Assembly (NCBI GenBank): GCA_965276005.1
Contig: OZ254962.1
Location: forward strand, 248,001-312,000
Origin: G965232465 sp965276005
GTDB lineage: Bacteria > Pseudomonadota > Alphaproteobacteria > JAQWUY01
Length of the DNA stretch: 64,000 bases
Direction of reading: 5' to 3'
The notes beneath the pieces were generated by a model. It was not told the DNA's origin. It was given only the letters and a program-made list of their open reading frames with translations, and did no database searches. A program made the position numbers and the translations under genes. Of the stretch, positions 16,311 through 25,208 are shown in pieces. The stretch's first letter is position 1. Each line of letters starts with the position of its first letter.

Positions 16311-16565
16311 TTATCTTTTGTATGCACTGCCACGGGGAACTATGTCCGATACATAAAAAAATCCATCTTGCTGTTTAAACAATACCCGCCAATCCCCAAC
16401 TCGCAAGCGGTATGTATCCGTATTGAAAATGCGTTTAACCATATGCTGGTTATTTTCAGGGTCTGTCATATACGCATCTATCTTTTGCCGTATGCGTTTT
16501 GCTGTGTTGCGGGGCATCCGTTGCAATGTAGCCCGTGCCTTTTTTGCAATAACAAGTGTACTCAT
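16311..16565 (-). CDS. RelE/ParE-family toxin
   Basis: This 84-residue basic protein has the RelE fold pattern: an N-terminal helical pair (KKARATLQRMPRNTAKRIRQKI), then strands with YRLRVGDWRVLFKQQ and a final VSDIVPRG strand. YRLRxGDWRxLF is the family signature. RelE-type toxins cleave mRNA on the ribosome and ParE-type toxins target gyrase; this one looks RelE-like. It forms an operon with the XRE antitoxin downstream. Confidence 0.82.
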   Translation of the reverse strand: MSTLVIAKKARATLQRMPRNTAKRIRQKIDAYMTDPENNQHMVKRIFNTDTYRLRVGDWRVLFKQQDGFFYVSDIVPRGSAYKR

Positions 16566-16680
16566 AGCTGTACTATACCAAAGGGAAAGGGGAAAATCAA
16601 TATAAAAAGCTCTAAAAGAATAAATTTTTTTTAATGCTAGCCGTTATGTATAACAGGTGTACGGTACAGACCATATACTC

Positions 16681-16709
16681 TTTACTTTTACATAAAAATT
16701 GTCTATAAA
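16681..16709 (+). promoter_or_regulatory. Candidate promoter of hisS
   Basis: TTTACT (16681-16686), a 17-bp spacer and TATAAA (16704-16709) lie 37 bases before the hisS ATG. The -35 box is moderate and the -10 box is good. Confidence 0.5.
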
Positions 16710-16746
16710 CAGAGCTTGTTTAAATATGTTTGCATGGGATAGTGCT

Positions 16747-18003
16747 ATGGAAAAGTTAAAAACTGTGCGGGGGACACATGATATTTTGCCCGATGATATG
16801 CGTATGCACCGGTTGGTGGTGGATACTGCCCGCCGGGTGGCGTTTACATATGGGTTTCACAGTATGCAGACGCCCATATTTGAAACCACTGCTGTATTTT
16901 CCCGTCCGCTGGGGGAGACTTCCGATATTGTCAGTAAAGAGATGTACAGTTTTGCCGATCGCAACGGCGACAGTATAACCCTTCGCCCCGAAGGTACCGC
17001 CGGGGTGGTACGGGCGTTTATTCAAAACGGTTTGTCACAGTCGGGTCCGTTTAAAGTGTTTTACGAAGGGCCTATGTTCCGCTATGAGCGCCCACAAAAA
17101 GGGCGGCAACGACAATTTCATCAATTTGGTATCGAGGCCTTAGGCGTTGTCCACCCGCATATGGATGTGGATATTTTGGCAATGGCATATGATATTTTAA
17201 CCGCTTTAGGGGTGGCGGATGGTGTTGCGTTGCATATCAACAGCTTGGGGGATAGTGAAAGCCGCAACGCATACCGCAGGGCGTTGGTCGAGTATCTGAC
17301 CCCGTATGCGGGCGATTTGTCTGAGGACAGCAAACAGCGATTGCACAAAAACCCGTTGCGGATTGTCGATTCTAAAAACCCTAGCGATCGACAGATACTT
17401 GAAGACGCCCCCAAGTTGGGCGATTACCTAAATGCCCCTTCCGCCGCCCATTATCGAGCGGTTGTGGACGGTTTGGATAGTTTGGGCATAGGGTATGTGG
17501 AAAATCCGTATTTGGTACGGGGCATGGACTATTATTGCCATACGGCATTTGAATATGTTACCGATTCGTTAGGGGCACAAGGCACCGTCATTGCCGGCGG
17601 GCGGTATGATGGGCTGTGTGCGGTGATGGGCGGGGCAGACACCGCAGGTATCGGCTTTGCCGGCGGTATCGAGCGGTTGTGTCTGATGGTGGCACAACAC
17701 CGCCAAATAGGGTGTGAACGGGGGGCGGTTACCATTGCTATGGGCGATGTTGCTCAACAACACAGCTTGGCGATTGCCCACAGCTTACGCAGTGCTGATA
17801 TTGTCTGTGCTTGTACTTATGCGGGCAATATGAAAAAACGCATGAAATATGCGGATAAAATCAATGCCAAAGTGGCAATCATCATCGGCGATGACGAGCT
17901 GCAACGGGGCGAAGTAACAATCCGAAACTTGGATTCGGGCGAACAAACAGCGGTACCGTTTGGGCAAATAACTGCTGTGGTAAAACGCATATTGGGACAC
18001 TAA
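16747..18003 (+). CDS. hisS: Histidyl-tRNA synthetase
   Basis: This class II synthetase charges tRNA-His. It has 418 residues when started at ATG 16747, which gives the family N-terminus MEKLKTVRGTHDILP; the upstream frame to 16699 adds unrelated sequence. Motif 2 is FEGPMFRYERPQKGRQRQF, the histidine-specific segment is LVRGMDYYCHTAFEY, and AGGRYDGL and GIGFAGGIER (motif 3) follow. The C-terminal ~90 residues are the anticodon-binding domain. prfA follows after 4 bases. Confidence 0.95.
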   Translation: MEKLKTVRGTHDILPDDMRMHRLVVDTARRVAFTYGFHSMQTPIFETTAVFSRPLGETSDIVSKEMYSFADRNGDSITLRPEGTAGVVRAFIQNGLSQSGPFKVFYEGPMFRYERPQKGRQRQFHQFGIEALGVVHPHMDVDILAMAYDILTALGVADGVALHINSLGDSESRNAYRRALVEYLTPYAGDLSEDSKQRLHKNPLRIVDSKNPSDRQILEDAPKLGDYLNAPSAAHYRAVVDGLDSLGIGYVENPYLVRGMDYYCHTAFEYVTDSLGAQGTVIAGGRYDGLCAVMGGADTAGIGFAGGIERLCLMVAQHRQIGCERGAVTIAMGDVAQQHSLAIAHSLRSADIVCACTYAGNMKKRMKYADKINAKVAIIIGDDELQRGEVTIRNLDSGEQTAVPFGQITAVVKRILGH

Positions 18004-18007
18004 AAAA

Positions 18008-19075
18008 ATGGCGTGGGACGACACATTAAACGATATTATAGCACGGTCAGAAACCATCAATAATATTTTAAGTGGCGGTGGGCTGAGCAGTGCAGAGATT
18101 AAAAAATACTCGAAACAATACAGTGCTCTAGAACCGATTGTTGCCACCATTAAACGCTATCAAGCGTTACAGGATAGTATTATCGAAACTACAGCAATGT
18201 TAAAAGATTCAGATCCAGACATTGTGGCAATGGCACAAGAGGAACTGGAATCGGCAAAATCCGCTTTGCCCGCTGTGGCACACACTTTAAAAATCATGAT
18301 GTTACCTAAGGACTCGGCGGATTCGCACAATGTGATTATGGAAATCCGTGCCGGTGCGGGGGGCGACGAAGCGGGCTTATTTGCCGGCGACTTGTTGCGA
18401 ATGTATCAGCGGTTTGCCGAATTGCAGGGGTGGCAAACGGAAATACTCGAATACAACGAAACCGATTTAGGCGGCTATAACTTTGTCAGTATGTCTGTAT
18501 GTGGCGACAATGTGTATGCCAAGTTAAAATACGAATCGGGCGGACATCGGGTACAGCGGGTGCCAGAAACCGAAAGCAGCGGGCGGATTCATACTTCCGC
18601 TGCCACTGTTGCCGTACTGCCCGAAGCCGAAGAGGTCGACATCCATATCGAAGCGTCCGATTTAAGAATCGATACCTACCGGGCATCCGGGGCGGGCGGA
18701 CAGCATGTCAATACCACCGATAGTGCGGTGCGTATCACCCATATCCCCACAGGTGTTGTTGCCCAGTGCCAATCGCAACGATCGCAACACAAAAACAAAG
18801 ACCAAGCGATGAAAATGTTACGGGCGTTGCTGTTTGACGCCGAACGGCAAAAAGCCGCAAACGCCCTGTCCGAAAACCGCAAAATGCAGGTCGGCAGCGG
18901 CGACCGTTCGCAACGGATAAAAACATACAACTTCCCCGAAAGACGGGTTACAGACCACAGAATCAGTCTAACCCTACATAAACTAGACAAAATACTAGGC
19001 GGCGATCTGAGTGAAATGTTGGACGCTGTCATCGCCGCCGATCAGCTGCAGCAACTTGCCCAATATGGCGAATAA
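18008..19075 (+). CDS. prfA: Peptide chain release factor 1
   Basis: This 355-residue class I release factor reads UAA and UAG. The codon-recognition tripeptide is PET within RVPETES, of the PxT type that marks RF1 rather than RF2. The GGQ motif that triggers peptidyl-tRNA hydrolysis lies in GAGGQHVNTTDSAVR. It follows hisS by 4 bases and is probably co-transcribed. The usual downstream prmC (GGQ methyltransferase) is absent, replaced by the corrin genes. Confidence 0.95.
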   Translation: MAWDDTLNDIIARSETINNILSGGGLSSAEIKKYSKQYSALEPIVATIKRYQALQDSIIETTAMLKDSDPDIVAMAQEELESAKSALPAVAHTLKIMMLPKDSADSHNVIMEIRAGAGGDEAGLFAGDLLRMYQRFAELQGWQTEILEYNETDLGGYNFVSMSVCGDNVYAKLKYESGGHRVQRVPETESSGRIHTSAATVAVLPEAEEVDIHIEASDLRIDTYRASGAGGQHVNTTDSAVRITHIPTGVVAQCQSQRSQHKNKDQAMKMLRALLFDAERQKAANALSENRKMQVGSGDRSQRIKTYNFPERRVTDHRISLTLHKLDKILGGDLSEMLDAVIAADQLQQLAQYGE

Positions 19076-19078
19076 CAT

Positions 19079-19107
19079 TTGCAATACACACGGATTTACG
19101 ATATAGT
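19079..19107 (+). promoter_or_regulatory. Candidate promoter of the corrin gene cluster
   Basis: TTGCAA (19079-19084), a 17-bp spacer and TATAGT (19102-19107) lie just after the prfA stop. No cobalamin-riboswitch-like leader is visible between it and cobH. Confidence 0.5.
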
Positions 19108-19178
19108 GTCCTTCTATGCGTACCTTAACAGGGCAAATAGTATGTGCGGTATATACGAACCTAATGTCAAGGGCAAAA

Positions 19179-19838
19179 ATGACAACACAATATGTTACAT
19201 TTGAGTACTTAACCGATGCGGCGGCGATTTATCAAAAATCTTTCGACTGTGTGCGGGCGGCTGTCGACATGGACGATTTTCCATCGCATATGCACCCTGT
19301 GGTTATCCGTATGGTGCATGCGTCCGCTAACCCCGATATAGTGCCACATGTGCGGTATACGGACGATGCGGTGTCTTCGATGGTAACCGCTTTGCAACGG
19401 GGGACACATGTGTTGTGTGATAGTCACATGGTTGTGGCGGGTGTCGACACCTGTAGACTTGACAAGGAGAAAACCCCGCTTATATGTACTCTCAATGATA
19501 TACAAACGCCCGCCCTTGCCAAACGGTACAATACCACAAGGTCGGCGGCGGCGGTGGCGTTGTGGCGGTCGTATATAGACGGTGCTATTGTTATTATTGG
19601 CAATGCACCTACCGCTTTGTTTTATCTGCTTGAACGGATACTAAACGACAATTGGGCAAAGCCCGCTTGTATTGTCGCTTTACCCATTGGCTATGTGGGG
19701 GCAGCAGAGTCGAAGCAGGCTTTAATTGCCCATGCGGGCGACATACCGTATATCACCCTAAGCGGCAAAATGGGCGGGTCTGCTATGGCGTGTGCGGTGT
19801 TTAATGCTATTTTGGGGGTGTGCTATGATGGCACTTGA
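19179..19838 (+). CDS. cobH: Precorrin-8X methylmutase
   Basis: This enzyme moves the C11 methyl group to C12, producing hydrogenobyrinic (or cobyrinic) acid. It has 219 residues when started at ATG 19179, preceded by AAGGGCAAAA; earlier ATGs at 19116 and 19164 give a non-conserved extension. The catalytic histidine lies in VIRMVHAS, and IIGNAPTALF and GYVGAAESKQAL are family landmarks. It is first in a five-gene corrin cluster and overlaps cobL. Confidence 0.9.
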   Translation: MTTQYVTFEYLTDAAAIYQKSFDCVRAAVDMDDFPSHMHPVVIRMVHASANPDIVPHVRYTDDAVSSMVTALQRGTHVLCDSHMVVAGVDTCRLDKEKTPLICTLNDIQTPALAKRYNTTRSAAAVALWRSYIDGAIVIIGNAPTALFYLLERILNDNWAKPACIVALPIGYVGAAESKQALIAHAGDIPYITLSGKMGGSAMACAVFNAILGVCYDGT

Positions 19839-21060
19839 TACACAGCGTATACACATTGTCGGCGTAGGGGCGGACGGGGTTACCGGGTTGCCCGTTGCCA
19901 TGCAACAGCGAATACAATCCGCTCCGGTGGTGTGTGGGTCTGAGCGGATTTTACAGCTGTACGCCGCCCGTCAAAACCAACATATACACCGCTGGGCATC
20001 GCCGTTTGCCGATAATTTGCCGATTGTCGCTGGCTTGTGCCGCACCTATAACACGGTGGTTGTGTTGGCAACGGGCGATGGCAATTGGTTTGGACCTAGC
20101 CGTATGTTTGTCGACTATTTTGGGGCGGACGCCATCGCTTTACATCCTTACATAGGGGCGTTTCAGCTGGCGACTTCGCACTTGCGATGGTGTATGCAGG
20201 ATTGCCACTTTACCAGCGTGCATGGGCGGGATATACACACGGTAAAATTGTATTTTTACCATCGGGCAAAAGTGGTTGTACTTGCCTGTGACAAACACAC
20301 GGTGCAAGCACTGGCACAGATGCTATACGATATGGGGTTGGGGGCAAGTGTTGTACATACTTTAAATGCTTTAGGCACCCCCGCACAAAGTGTCCAAACC
20401 CATACCGCATCCGATATATGTACACAAGGATTCGTGGCACTGTCCGATGTAAACACCATTGCCATTGCGTGCGTGGGGACAACGCCCAGCCTAGCCGCAG
20501 GTGTCGCCGATGACCTGTATAGCCATGATGGGCAAATTACCAAATCCCCAGTGCGGGCAATCACTATGGCACAGCTGCAACCGTATCCCGGGGCGGTGTT
20601 GTGGGACTTTGGGGCGGGCAGTGGCTCCATATCGGTCGAGTGGTGCCGATTGGGCGGGGTGGCACAGGCGTTTGAACGCACCAAAAAAGGCTGTGATACC
20701 ATCGCACAAAATGCCGAAAAATTTGGCGTTGCCGATAAAATCACCATACACCACACCCATATTCAAGGTATGCCGAAAGACGCTATTACCTTAACACAAC
20801 CAACCGCCATTTTTATTGGCGGCGGCATCAGCGGTATCGACATACCTGCTTGTATCGATATATTGCCTGTGGGCGGGCGGTTGGTTGCCAATACGGTGAC
20901 CCTATCGGGGCAACGGGTGATACTCAATGCCTATGAAACTTACGGCGGCAATGTGCAGAAAATCAGCATCACCGGCACCGCCCGCACCGCCCGCTTTACC
21001 CGTTGGGCACCGCTTATTCCCGTAACCCAATATACATATATCAAGGGGCATGTACAATGA
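19825..21060 (+). CDS. cobL: Precorrin-6Y C5,15-methyltransferase (CbiE-CbiT fusion)
   Basis: This bifunctional 411-residue enzyme methylates C5 and C15 and decarboxylates the C12 acetate side chain. Residues 1-~205 are the CbiE-like methyltransferase (IHIVGVGADG near the start). Residues ~225-411 are the CbiT-like domain with the SAM-binding LWDFGAGSGSISVEW and GGGISG. Twin ATGs at 19825/19828 are both possible; GGGGGTGTGCT lies upstream. It overlaps cobH by 14 bases and ends in an ATGA overlap with cobI. Confidence 0.9.
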   Translation: MMALDTQRIHIVGVGADGVTGLPVAMQQRIQSAPVVCGSERILQLYAARQNQHIHRWASPFADNLPIVAGLCRTYNTVVVLATGDGNWFGPSRMFVDYFGADAIALHPYIGAFQLATSHLRWCMQDCHFTSVHGRDIHTVKLYFYHRAKVVVLACDKHTVQALAQMLYDMGLGASVVHTLNALGTPAQSVQTHTASDICTQGFVALSDVNTIAIACVGTTPSLAAGVADDLYSHDGQITKSPVRAITMAQLQPYPGAVLWDFGAGSGSISVEWCRLGGVAQAFERTKKGCDTIAQNAEKFGVADKITIHHTHIQGMPKDAITLTQPTAIFIGGGISGIDIPACIDILPVGGRLVANTVTLSGQRVILNAYETYGGNVQKISITGTARTARFTRWAPLIPVTQYTYIKGHVQ

Positions 21061-21794
21061 CCGCACAAAACGGACAGAACGGACAGAAAGGACAGCTTAT
21101 TGGTATCGGTGTGGGTACGGGGGATGCGGATCTTATCACTCTTAAAGCCTATAAACTGTTGCAATCCGCATCGGTCGACTGTACGGTGCTTGCCTATGTG
21201 CAGCCTGCGGACAAGCCGTCTATGGCACGGCGGAGTGTGGCACCGCATGTGCCTGTAGGGGGCGATATGGGCGAAATTGTCCTGACTATGCCCATGCAGA
21301 CGGATACAGCTACTGCCGCCGCCGTGTACAATCGAGGGGCGGAACAGATTTTAGCCGTCATAGGCACGGGCAAAACCGTACTGTTTTTGTGCGAAGGCGA
21401 CCCCATGTTTTACGGGTCGTTTATGTACATATATGACCGTTTGCACAGGCAAGTCCCGACACAGATTGTCGCCGGTATAACCGCCGTATCTGCCGCTTGC
21501 AGTGTGGCACACATAGCGTTTGCGTCCCGTGACGATGTGTGTACTATTGTACCCGCTACCCTTGATATGGGGGTGTTAGTCCAGCACCTGCAATCAGCGG
21601 ACAGCATCGCCATTATCAAAATCGGTCGCCATTTGCACAAGGTAAAAACCGCTCTTAAAACCACAAATAGACTAGATAAGGCGGTGTGCGTTGCGTATGC
21701 CACCCTGCCCCATCAGTGTATACTGCCGCTAATGGAGGTACGAGAGGCACCGTATTTTTCTATTATCATCAGCACCAGACACCAATTATACTAA
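21057..21794 (+). CDS. cobI: Precorrin-2 C20-methyltransferase
   Basis: This 245-residue SAM-dependent enzyme makes precorrin-3A from precorrin-2. The start at ATG 21057 gives the ATGA overlap with cobL. The N-terminus LIGIGVGTGDADLITLKAYK is the family's glycine-rich SAM loop, and FLCEGDPMFYGSFMY is the second conserved block. Residues 2-12 are a short NGQNGQKGQ repeat specific to this protein. The next gene starts one base after the stop. Confidence 0.9.
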   Translation: MTAQNGQNGQKGQLIGIGVGTGDADLITLKAYKLLQSASVDCTVLAYVQPADKPSMARRSVAPHVPVGGDMGEIVLTMPMQTDTATAAAVYNRGAEQILAVIGTGKTVLFLCEGDPMFYGSFMYIYDRLHRQVPTQIVAGITAVSAACSVAHIAFASRDDVCTIVPATLDMGVLVQHLQSADSIAIIKIGRHLHKVKTALKTTNRLDKAVCVAYATLPHQCILPLMEVREAPYFSIIISTRHQLY

Positions 21795-21795
21795 T

Positions 21796-23565
21796 ATGAT
21801 TACCATTATTGCTTTGACCGAAACCTCGTATACAACCGCTGTGCAGATTCAACAAGCGGTGGGCGGTACGGTGCACGGGTACCGCCATCGGGTGCGGTGT
21901 GCCAATACTTTTACCAACACTATGGATTTTATCGCCGCACAGTTTGTTAAGGGGCACACGATTATCGGCATTTGTGCTACCGCCATATTGGTACGGGCAA
22001 TTGCCCCCCACATAGGCAATAAATACACGGATCCGCCGGTTATATCGGTAGCGGAAGACGGCAGTACTATCGTTCCCATTATTGGCGGGCATTATGGGGG
22101 CTATGATATTGCCCATAAAATCGGGGCGGTGTTGCGCACAGTGCCGGCTATTACCAATGCGGGCGATACGCAGTTGGGATTTTGTTTCGAACAGCTGCCC
22201 GATGGCTGGACGGTGGCGAATCCGCACTTAATAAAACCTATTACTGCCCATATGTTGAGTGGACAGGCGGTACAGTTGATAAACGATACGCCGTTACCCT
22301 TTGCATATGCCCGGCATTTTAGCACCGCCGCAACGGCAAAATACAGCGTTCGTATTACCCATAAACAAGGCTATGAAACCGATACCAGTTTGGTTATTTA
22401 TGTGCCTTGTGTGATTGTCGGGGTAGGGTGCGAACGGGGTGCCGATGACAAAAACCTACACCAGCTGGTTGAGGATTCGTTGTGTCGACACCGCATACAC
22501 CCGCACGCTATTAAACACTTTGCCACCATCGATATAAAAGTTGATGAAGCGGCGGTAAAAGCTTTGTGTACCCGCTATGATAAATCCTTGCGGGTGTATG
22601 ACAAACATACCTTAAACGCCTATACAGTGCCCAACCCTAGCGATACCGTATATCGACAAGTGGGTTGTTACGGGGTAGCGGAAAGTGCCGTCCTTGCCAG
22701 CAATGGCGATATAGTGGTGGAAAAAATCGCCAAACAGGGCTGTACGGTTGCGGTGGGGCTATACAACGGTACCCCGGTCACACAGGGACACAGTGCCGGT
22801 GTGTTACATATTGTCGGTATTGGGGCAGGGGATGAAGAAGTCCGCACCGCACAAGCTGTATACGCCCTAAAGTCTGCCGATGTGGTGGTCGGGTATGGGC
22901 TGTATTTGGATTTAGTCGCTGATATAATCGGTGATACCCCCACCGTTTGCAGTCCACTAGGACAGGAAACGCAACGGTGTTGCACCGCCCTTGATTTGGC
23001 AAGTCAAGGCAAAACTGTAGCGTTGGTATGTTCGGGCGATGCGTCCATTTATGCGTTGGCAAGTTTGGTATTCGAATTGTTGCACCGCCACCCCGATCAT
23101 CGAGCGTGGCACGGTGTCGATATACATATCGCCTGTGGCATTTCGGCATTTCAAGCCTGTGCCGCCAAAGTGGGGGCACCGTTTAACCACGATTTTTGTT
23201 TGCTCAGTCTCTCCGATTTACTTACCCCCCAGCAGCATATTATCAACCGTTTGCATGCGGTCGGGCAGGGGGATTTTGTCGTGGCGTTTTACAATCCCCA
23301 ATCTGCCCATAGAACAACCTTGTTGCCACAAGCACGACATATTTTGTTGCAATACCGCCCCAAACACACGCCGGTTATTATCGGCCGCAACATCGGACGG
23401 CAGGACGAACAGATTATCGTTACCACCTTACAGGATTTTGATACCACTGGTGTCGACATGCTGAGTTTGGTGATTGTGGGCAATGCTGCAACCCGCACTT
23501 TTGTATCTGCTGGGCGGTCGTTTACCTATACAGCACGGGGCTATATGGGAGGGGATACACCATGA
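21796..23565 (+). CDS. cobJ: CbiG-CobJ fusion: cobalt-precorrin-5A hydrolase / precorrin-3B C17-methyltransferase
   Basis: This 589-residue fusion protein joins two corrin activities. Residues 1-~320 are CbiG-like: an N-terminal domain with HTIIGICATAILVRAIAP and GGHYGGYDIA, and a CobE/CbiG C-terminal domain with VIVGVGCERGA. Residues ~335-589 are the CobJ/CbiH methyltransferase with LHIVGIGAGD, VVGYGLYLDL and VCSGDASIYA. CbiG is known from the oxygen-independent route, while CobH/CobL naming follows the aerobic route. Such fusions occur in alphaproteobacteria with mixed pathways. It overlaps cobM by 4 bases. Confidence 0.88.
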   Translation: MITIIALTETSYTTAVQIQQAVGGTVHGYRHRVRCANTFTNTMDFIAAQFVKGHTIIGICATAILVRAIAPHIGNKYTDPPVISVAEDGSTIVPIIGGHYGGYDIAHKIGAVLRTVPAITNAGDTQLGFCFEQLPDGWTVANPHLIKPITAHMLSGQAVQLINDTPLPFAYARHFSTAATAKYSVRITHKQGYETDTSLVIYVPCVIVGVGCERGADDKNLHQLVEDSLCRHRIHPHAIKHFATIDIKVDEAAVKALCTRYDKSLRVYDKHTLNAYTVPNPSDTVYRQVGCYGVAESAVLASNGDIVVEKIAKQGCTVAVGLYNGTPVTQGHSAGVLHIVGIGAGDEEVRTAQAVYALKSADVVVGYGLYLDLVADIIGDTPTVCSPLGQETQRCCTALDLASQGKTVALVCSGDASIYALASLVFELLHRHPDHRAWHGVDIHIACGISAFQACAAKVGAPFNHDFCLLSLSDLLTPQQHIINRLHAVGQGDFVVAFYNPQSAHRTTLLPQARHILLQYRPKHTPVIIGRNIGRQDEQIIVTTLQDFDTTGVDMLSLVIVGNAATRTFVSAGRSFTYTARGYMGGDTP

Positions 23566-24317
23566 CAGTATACTTTATTGGTGCCGGTCCGGGGGCGTCT
23601 GACTTGATAACCGTTCGGGGATTACGCACCCTGCAAAAATGCCCCGTGTGTTTGTATGCGGGGTCGCTGGTGCCGCCCGATATTTTGGCACAGTGTCCCA
23701 AAAATGCCACCGTGTTAGATACCGCCCCTATGCACTTGCAGGAAATTATAACCCATATAAAAACCGCCTGCGATCGGGGTTGTGATGTGGCACGGCTGCA
23801 TTCGGGGGATCCGTCCATATACGGGGCAACCGCCGAACAGATGCGACAGCTGGATAAGTTGCAGATTGCCTATGAAGTTGTCCCCGGCGTGCCTGCGTAT
23901 GCGGCGATGGCGGCGGCGATGAAAACAGAATTGACCTTAGCGGAAGTGTCGCAAACGGTGATTTTAACCCGTACCAGCGTCCGCTCGAGTCGTATGCCAG
24001 CGGGGCAAGATTTACGGACTTTGGCGGCGACTGGGGCGACTTTGGCGATTCATTTGTCGATTAATAATTTAAAACATGTGGTCGATGTGTTGACTCCATA
24101 CTATGGGGCGGAGTGCCCCATTGCCATCGGATACCGGGTGTCGTGGGCAGATGAGCGGTTTATATATGGGACTTTGGCGGATATTCGCCCGCAAGTCAAA
24201 CGGGCAGGAATCACCCGTACCGCTCTTATTATGGTGGGCAAGGTGCTGGGTATGGACGATTTTAACGATTCGAAGCTATACGATGAATCCCATTGGCATG
24301 TGTGCCGAGAAAGTTGA
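23562..24317 (+). CDS. cobM: Precorrin-4 C11-methyltransferase
   Basis: This 251-residue SAM-dependent methyltransferase acts at C11. Landmarks are VYFIGAGPGASDLITVRG at the N-terminus, CLYAGSLVPP, ARLHSGDPSIYGA and VVPGVPAYAAMAAA. It starts in an ATGA overlap with the cobJ fusion and closes the cluster. Three 75-bp tandem repeats begin about 10 bases after the stop. Cobalt chelation, amidation and nucleotide-loop genes are not in the window. Confidence 0.92.
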   Translation: MTVYFIGAGPGASDLITVRGLRTLQKCPVCLYAGSLVPPDILAQCPKNATVLDTAPMHLQEIITHIKTACDRGCDVARLHSGDPSIYGATAEQMRQLDKLQIAYEVVPGVPAYAAMAAAMKTELTLAEVSQTVILTRTSVRSSRMPAGQDLRTLAATGATLAIHLSINNLKHVVDVLTPYYGAECPIAIGYRVSWADERFIYGTLADIRPQVKRAGITRTALIMVGKVLGMDDFNDSKLYDESHWHVCRES

Positions 24318-24326
24318 TTTTTTCCC

Positions 24327-24551
24327 CCTATATTGTTGTCCGCATAAAAATATGATGGCATAAGGGCATTTGGTATTTTCAGCCGTTGAAAAATATTTTT
24401 TCCTATATTGTTGTCCGCATAAAAATATGATGGCATAAGGGCATTTGGTATTTTCAGCCGTTGAAAAATATTTTTTCCTATGTTGCCGTCCGCATAAAAG
24501 TATGATAGTATGCAGGTGTCTTTTGTTTTCAATTGTTGAAAATTATCTCTT
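24327..24551 (+). repeat. Three tandem 75-bp repeats
   Basis: Copies start at 24327, 24402 and 24477. The first two are almost identical and the third is diverged. Each contains TTGTCCGCATAAAA-like sequence and ends in a dyad: ATTTTCA/TGAAAAT in copies 1 and 2, TTTTCAA/TTGAAAA in copy 3. Keeping a hairpin at the same place despite changed bases suggests structure is selected. The period is 25 codons, which leaves a minus-strand frame open by chance. No spacers are present, so this is not a CRISPR array. Confidence 0.85.
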
Positions 24552-24569
24552 TAATATTGTATTGGTAGA

Positions 24570-25004
24570 ATGATGTTAGAGTTTATGAGTCTATTATGGG
24601 CGGGCGAAATCGTAGGTATTTCGTTTCTTGCCACCCCGATCAAATTTCAAGCCACCCAATATGGTGCCACTATGCCTATGTTGTTAAGTGTGGGTAAGGT
24701 TACTTTTAATTTACAAAATATTATCGATATGGTGATGGCGGTGGTGTTGATAATTGCCTTAAGTTGGCGACATACATGGGGCGAAGCTATACCTATGTGG
24801 GGTATGGGGGCGTATTTAGGGGTATTGGTAATTGTTTTAATACAGTCGTTTTACCTGTTGCCCATACTAGATATACGCACAGAAGCCTATATCAACGGCA
24901 CCCCCATGCCCCCCAGTTACCACCACATTATATACGCCATACTAGAAGCGGTAAAAGTCATTTTGTTACTGATATACCCCATAAAAAGTTTGTTATTCGG
25001 ATAG
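24570..25004 (+). CDS. Small four-helix membrane protein, unknown function
   Basis: This 144-residue protein has about four hydrophobic segments (5-22, 50-68, 75-97 and 120-142). The region GEIVGISFLATPIKFQA near the N-terminus, with a later GKVTFNLQN, recalls uncharacterised alphaproteobacterial membrane proteins, but I cannot assign a named family. ATG codons at 24570 and 24573 are both possible. It follows the 75-bp repeats and is convergent with a DUF1127 gene. Confidence 0.65.
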   Translation: MMLEFMSLLWAGEIVGISFLATPIKFQATQYGATMPMLLSVGKVTFNLQNIIDMVMAVVLIIALSWRHTWGEAIPMWGMGAYLGVLVIVLIQSFYLLPILDIRTEAYINGTPMPPSYHHIIYAILEAVKVILLLIYPIKSLLFG

Positions 25005-25015
25005 CACAGACAAAA

Positions 25016-25040
25016 CCCCCCTACAAAGCGTATAGGGGGG
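25016..25040 (-). terminator. Terminator after the first DUF1127 gene
   Basis: CCCCCCTA (25016-25023) and TAGGGGGG (25033-25040) form an 8-bp stem with a 9-base loop. On the minus strand TTTTG follows. It lies 30 bases past the DUF1127 stop and just beyond the convergent gene. Confidence 0.65.
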
Positions 25041-25070
25041 CGTTACTATTGAGAAAATAAAGTAAAAATC

Positions 25071-25208
25071 TTACTTCACAAATTGTTTGATTTGTGAACG
25101 GGTGATACCAATATCATCCAATTGCCGATCGCTCATGCGATTCAACTCTGCAATGGTGGATTGGTTATGTACCTTTTTGACAATAGGTCTAATAATCCGT
25201 TGTAACAT
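25071..25208 (-). CDS. DUF1127 small protein, copy 1
   Basis: This 45-residue protein has the DUF1127 core IAELNRMSDRQLDDIGITR, preceded by a basic N-terminus (MLQRIIRPIVKKV). AAAGGAGCAGACAC precedes the ATG on the minus strand. Small DUF1127 proteins are widespread in alphaproteobacteria; some are reported to influence RNA turnover or metabolism, but this copy's role is unknown. It is one of two tandem copies about 560 bp apart. Confidence 0.85.
   Translation of the reverse strand: MLQRIIRPIVKKVHNQSTIAELNRMSDRQLDDIGITRSQIKQFVK

Noticed and set aside
19076..19178. Cobalamin riboswitch upstream of cobH
   Set aside because: The leader is only about 100 bases and lacks any B12-box-like core.
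24327..24551. Possible CRISPR array or repeat-peptide gene
   Set aside because: The 75-bp units abut without unique spacers, and no cas genes are near. The minus-strand repeat peptide lacks a ribosome-binding site and enters cobM.
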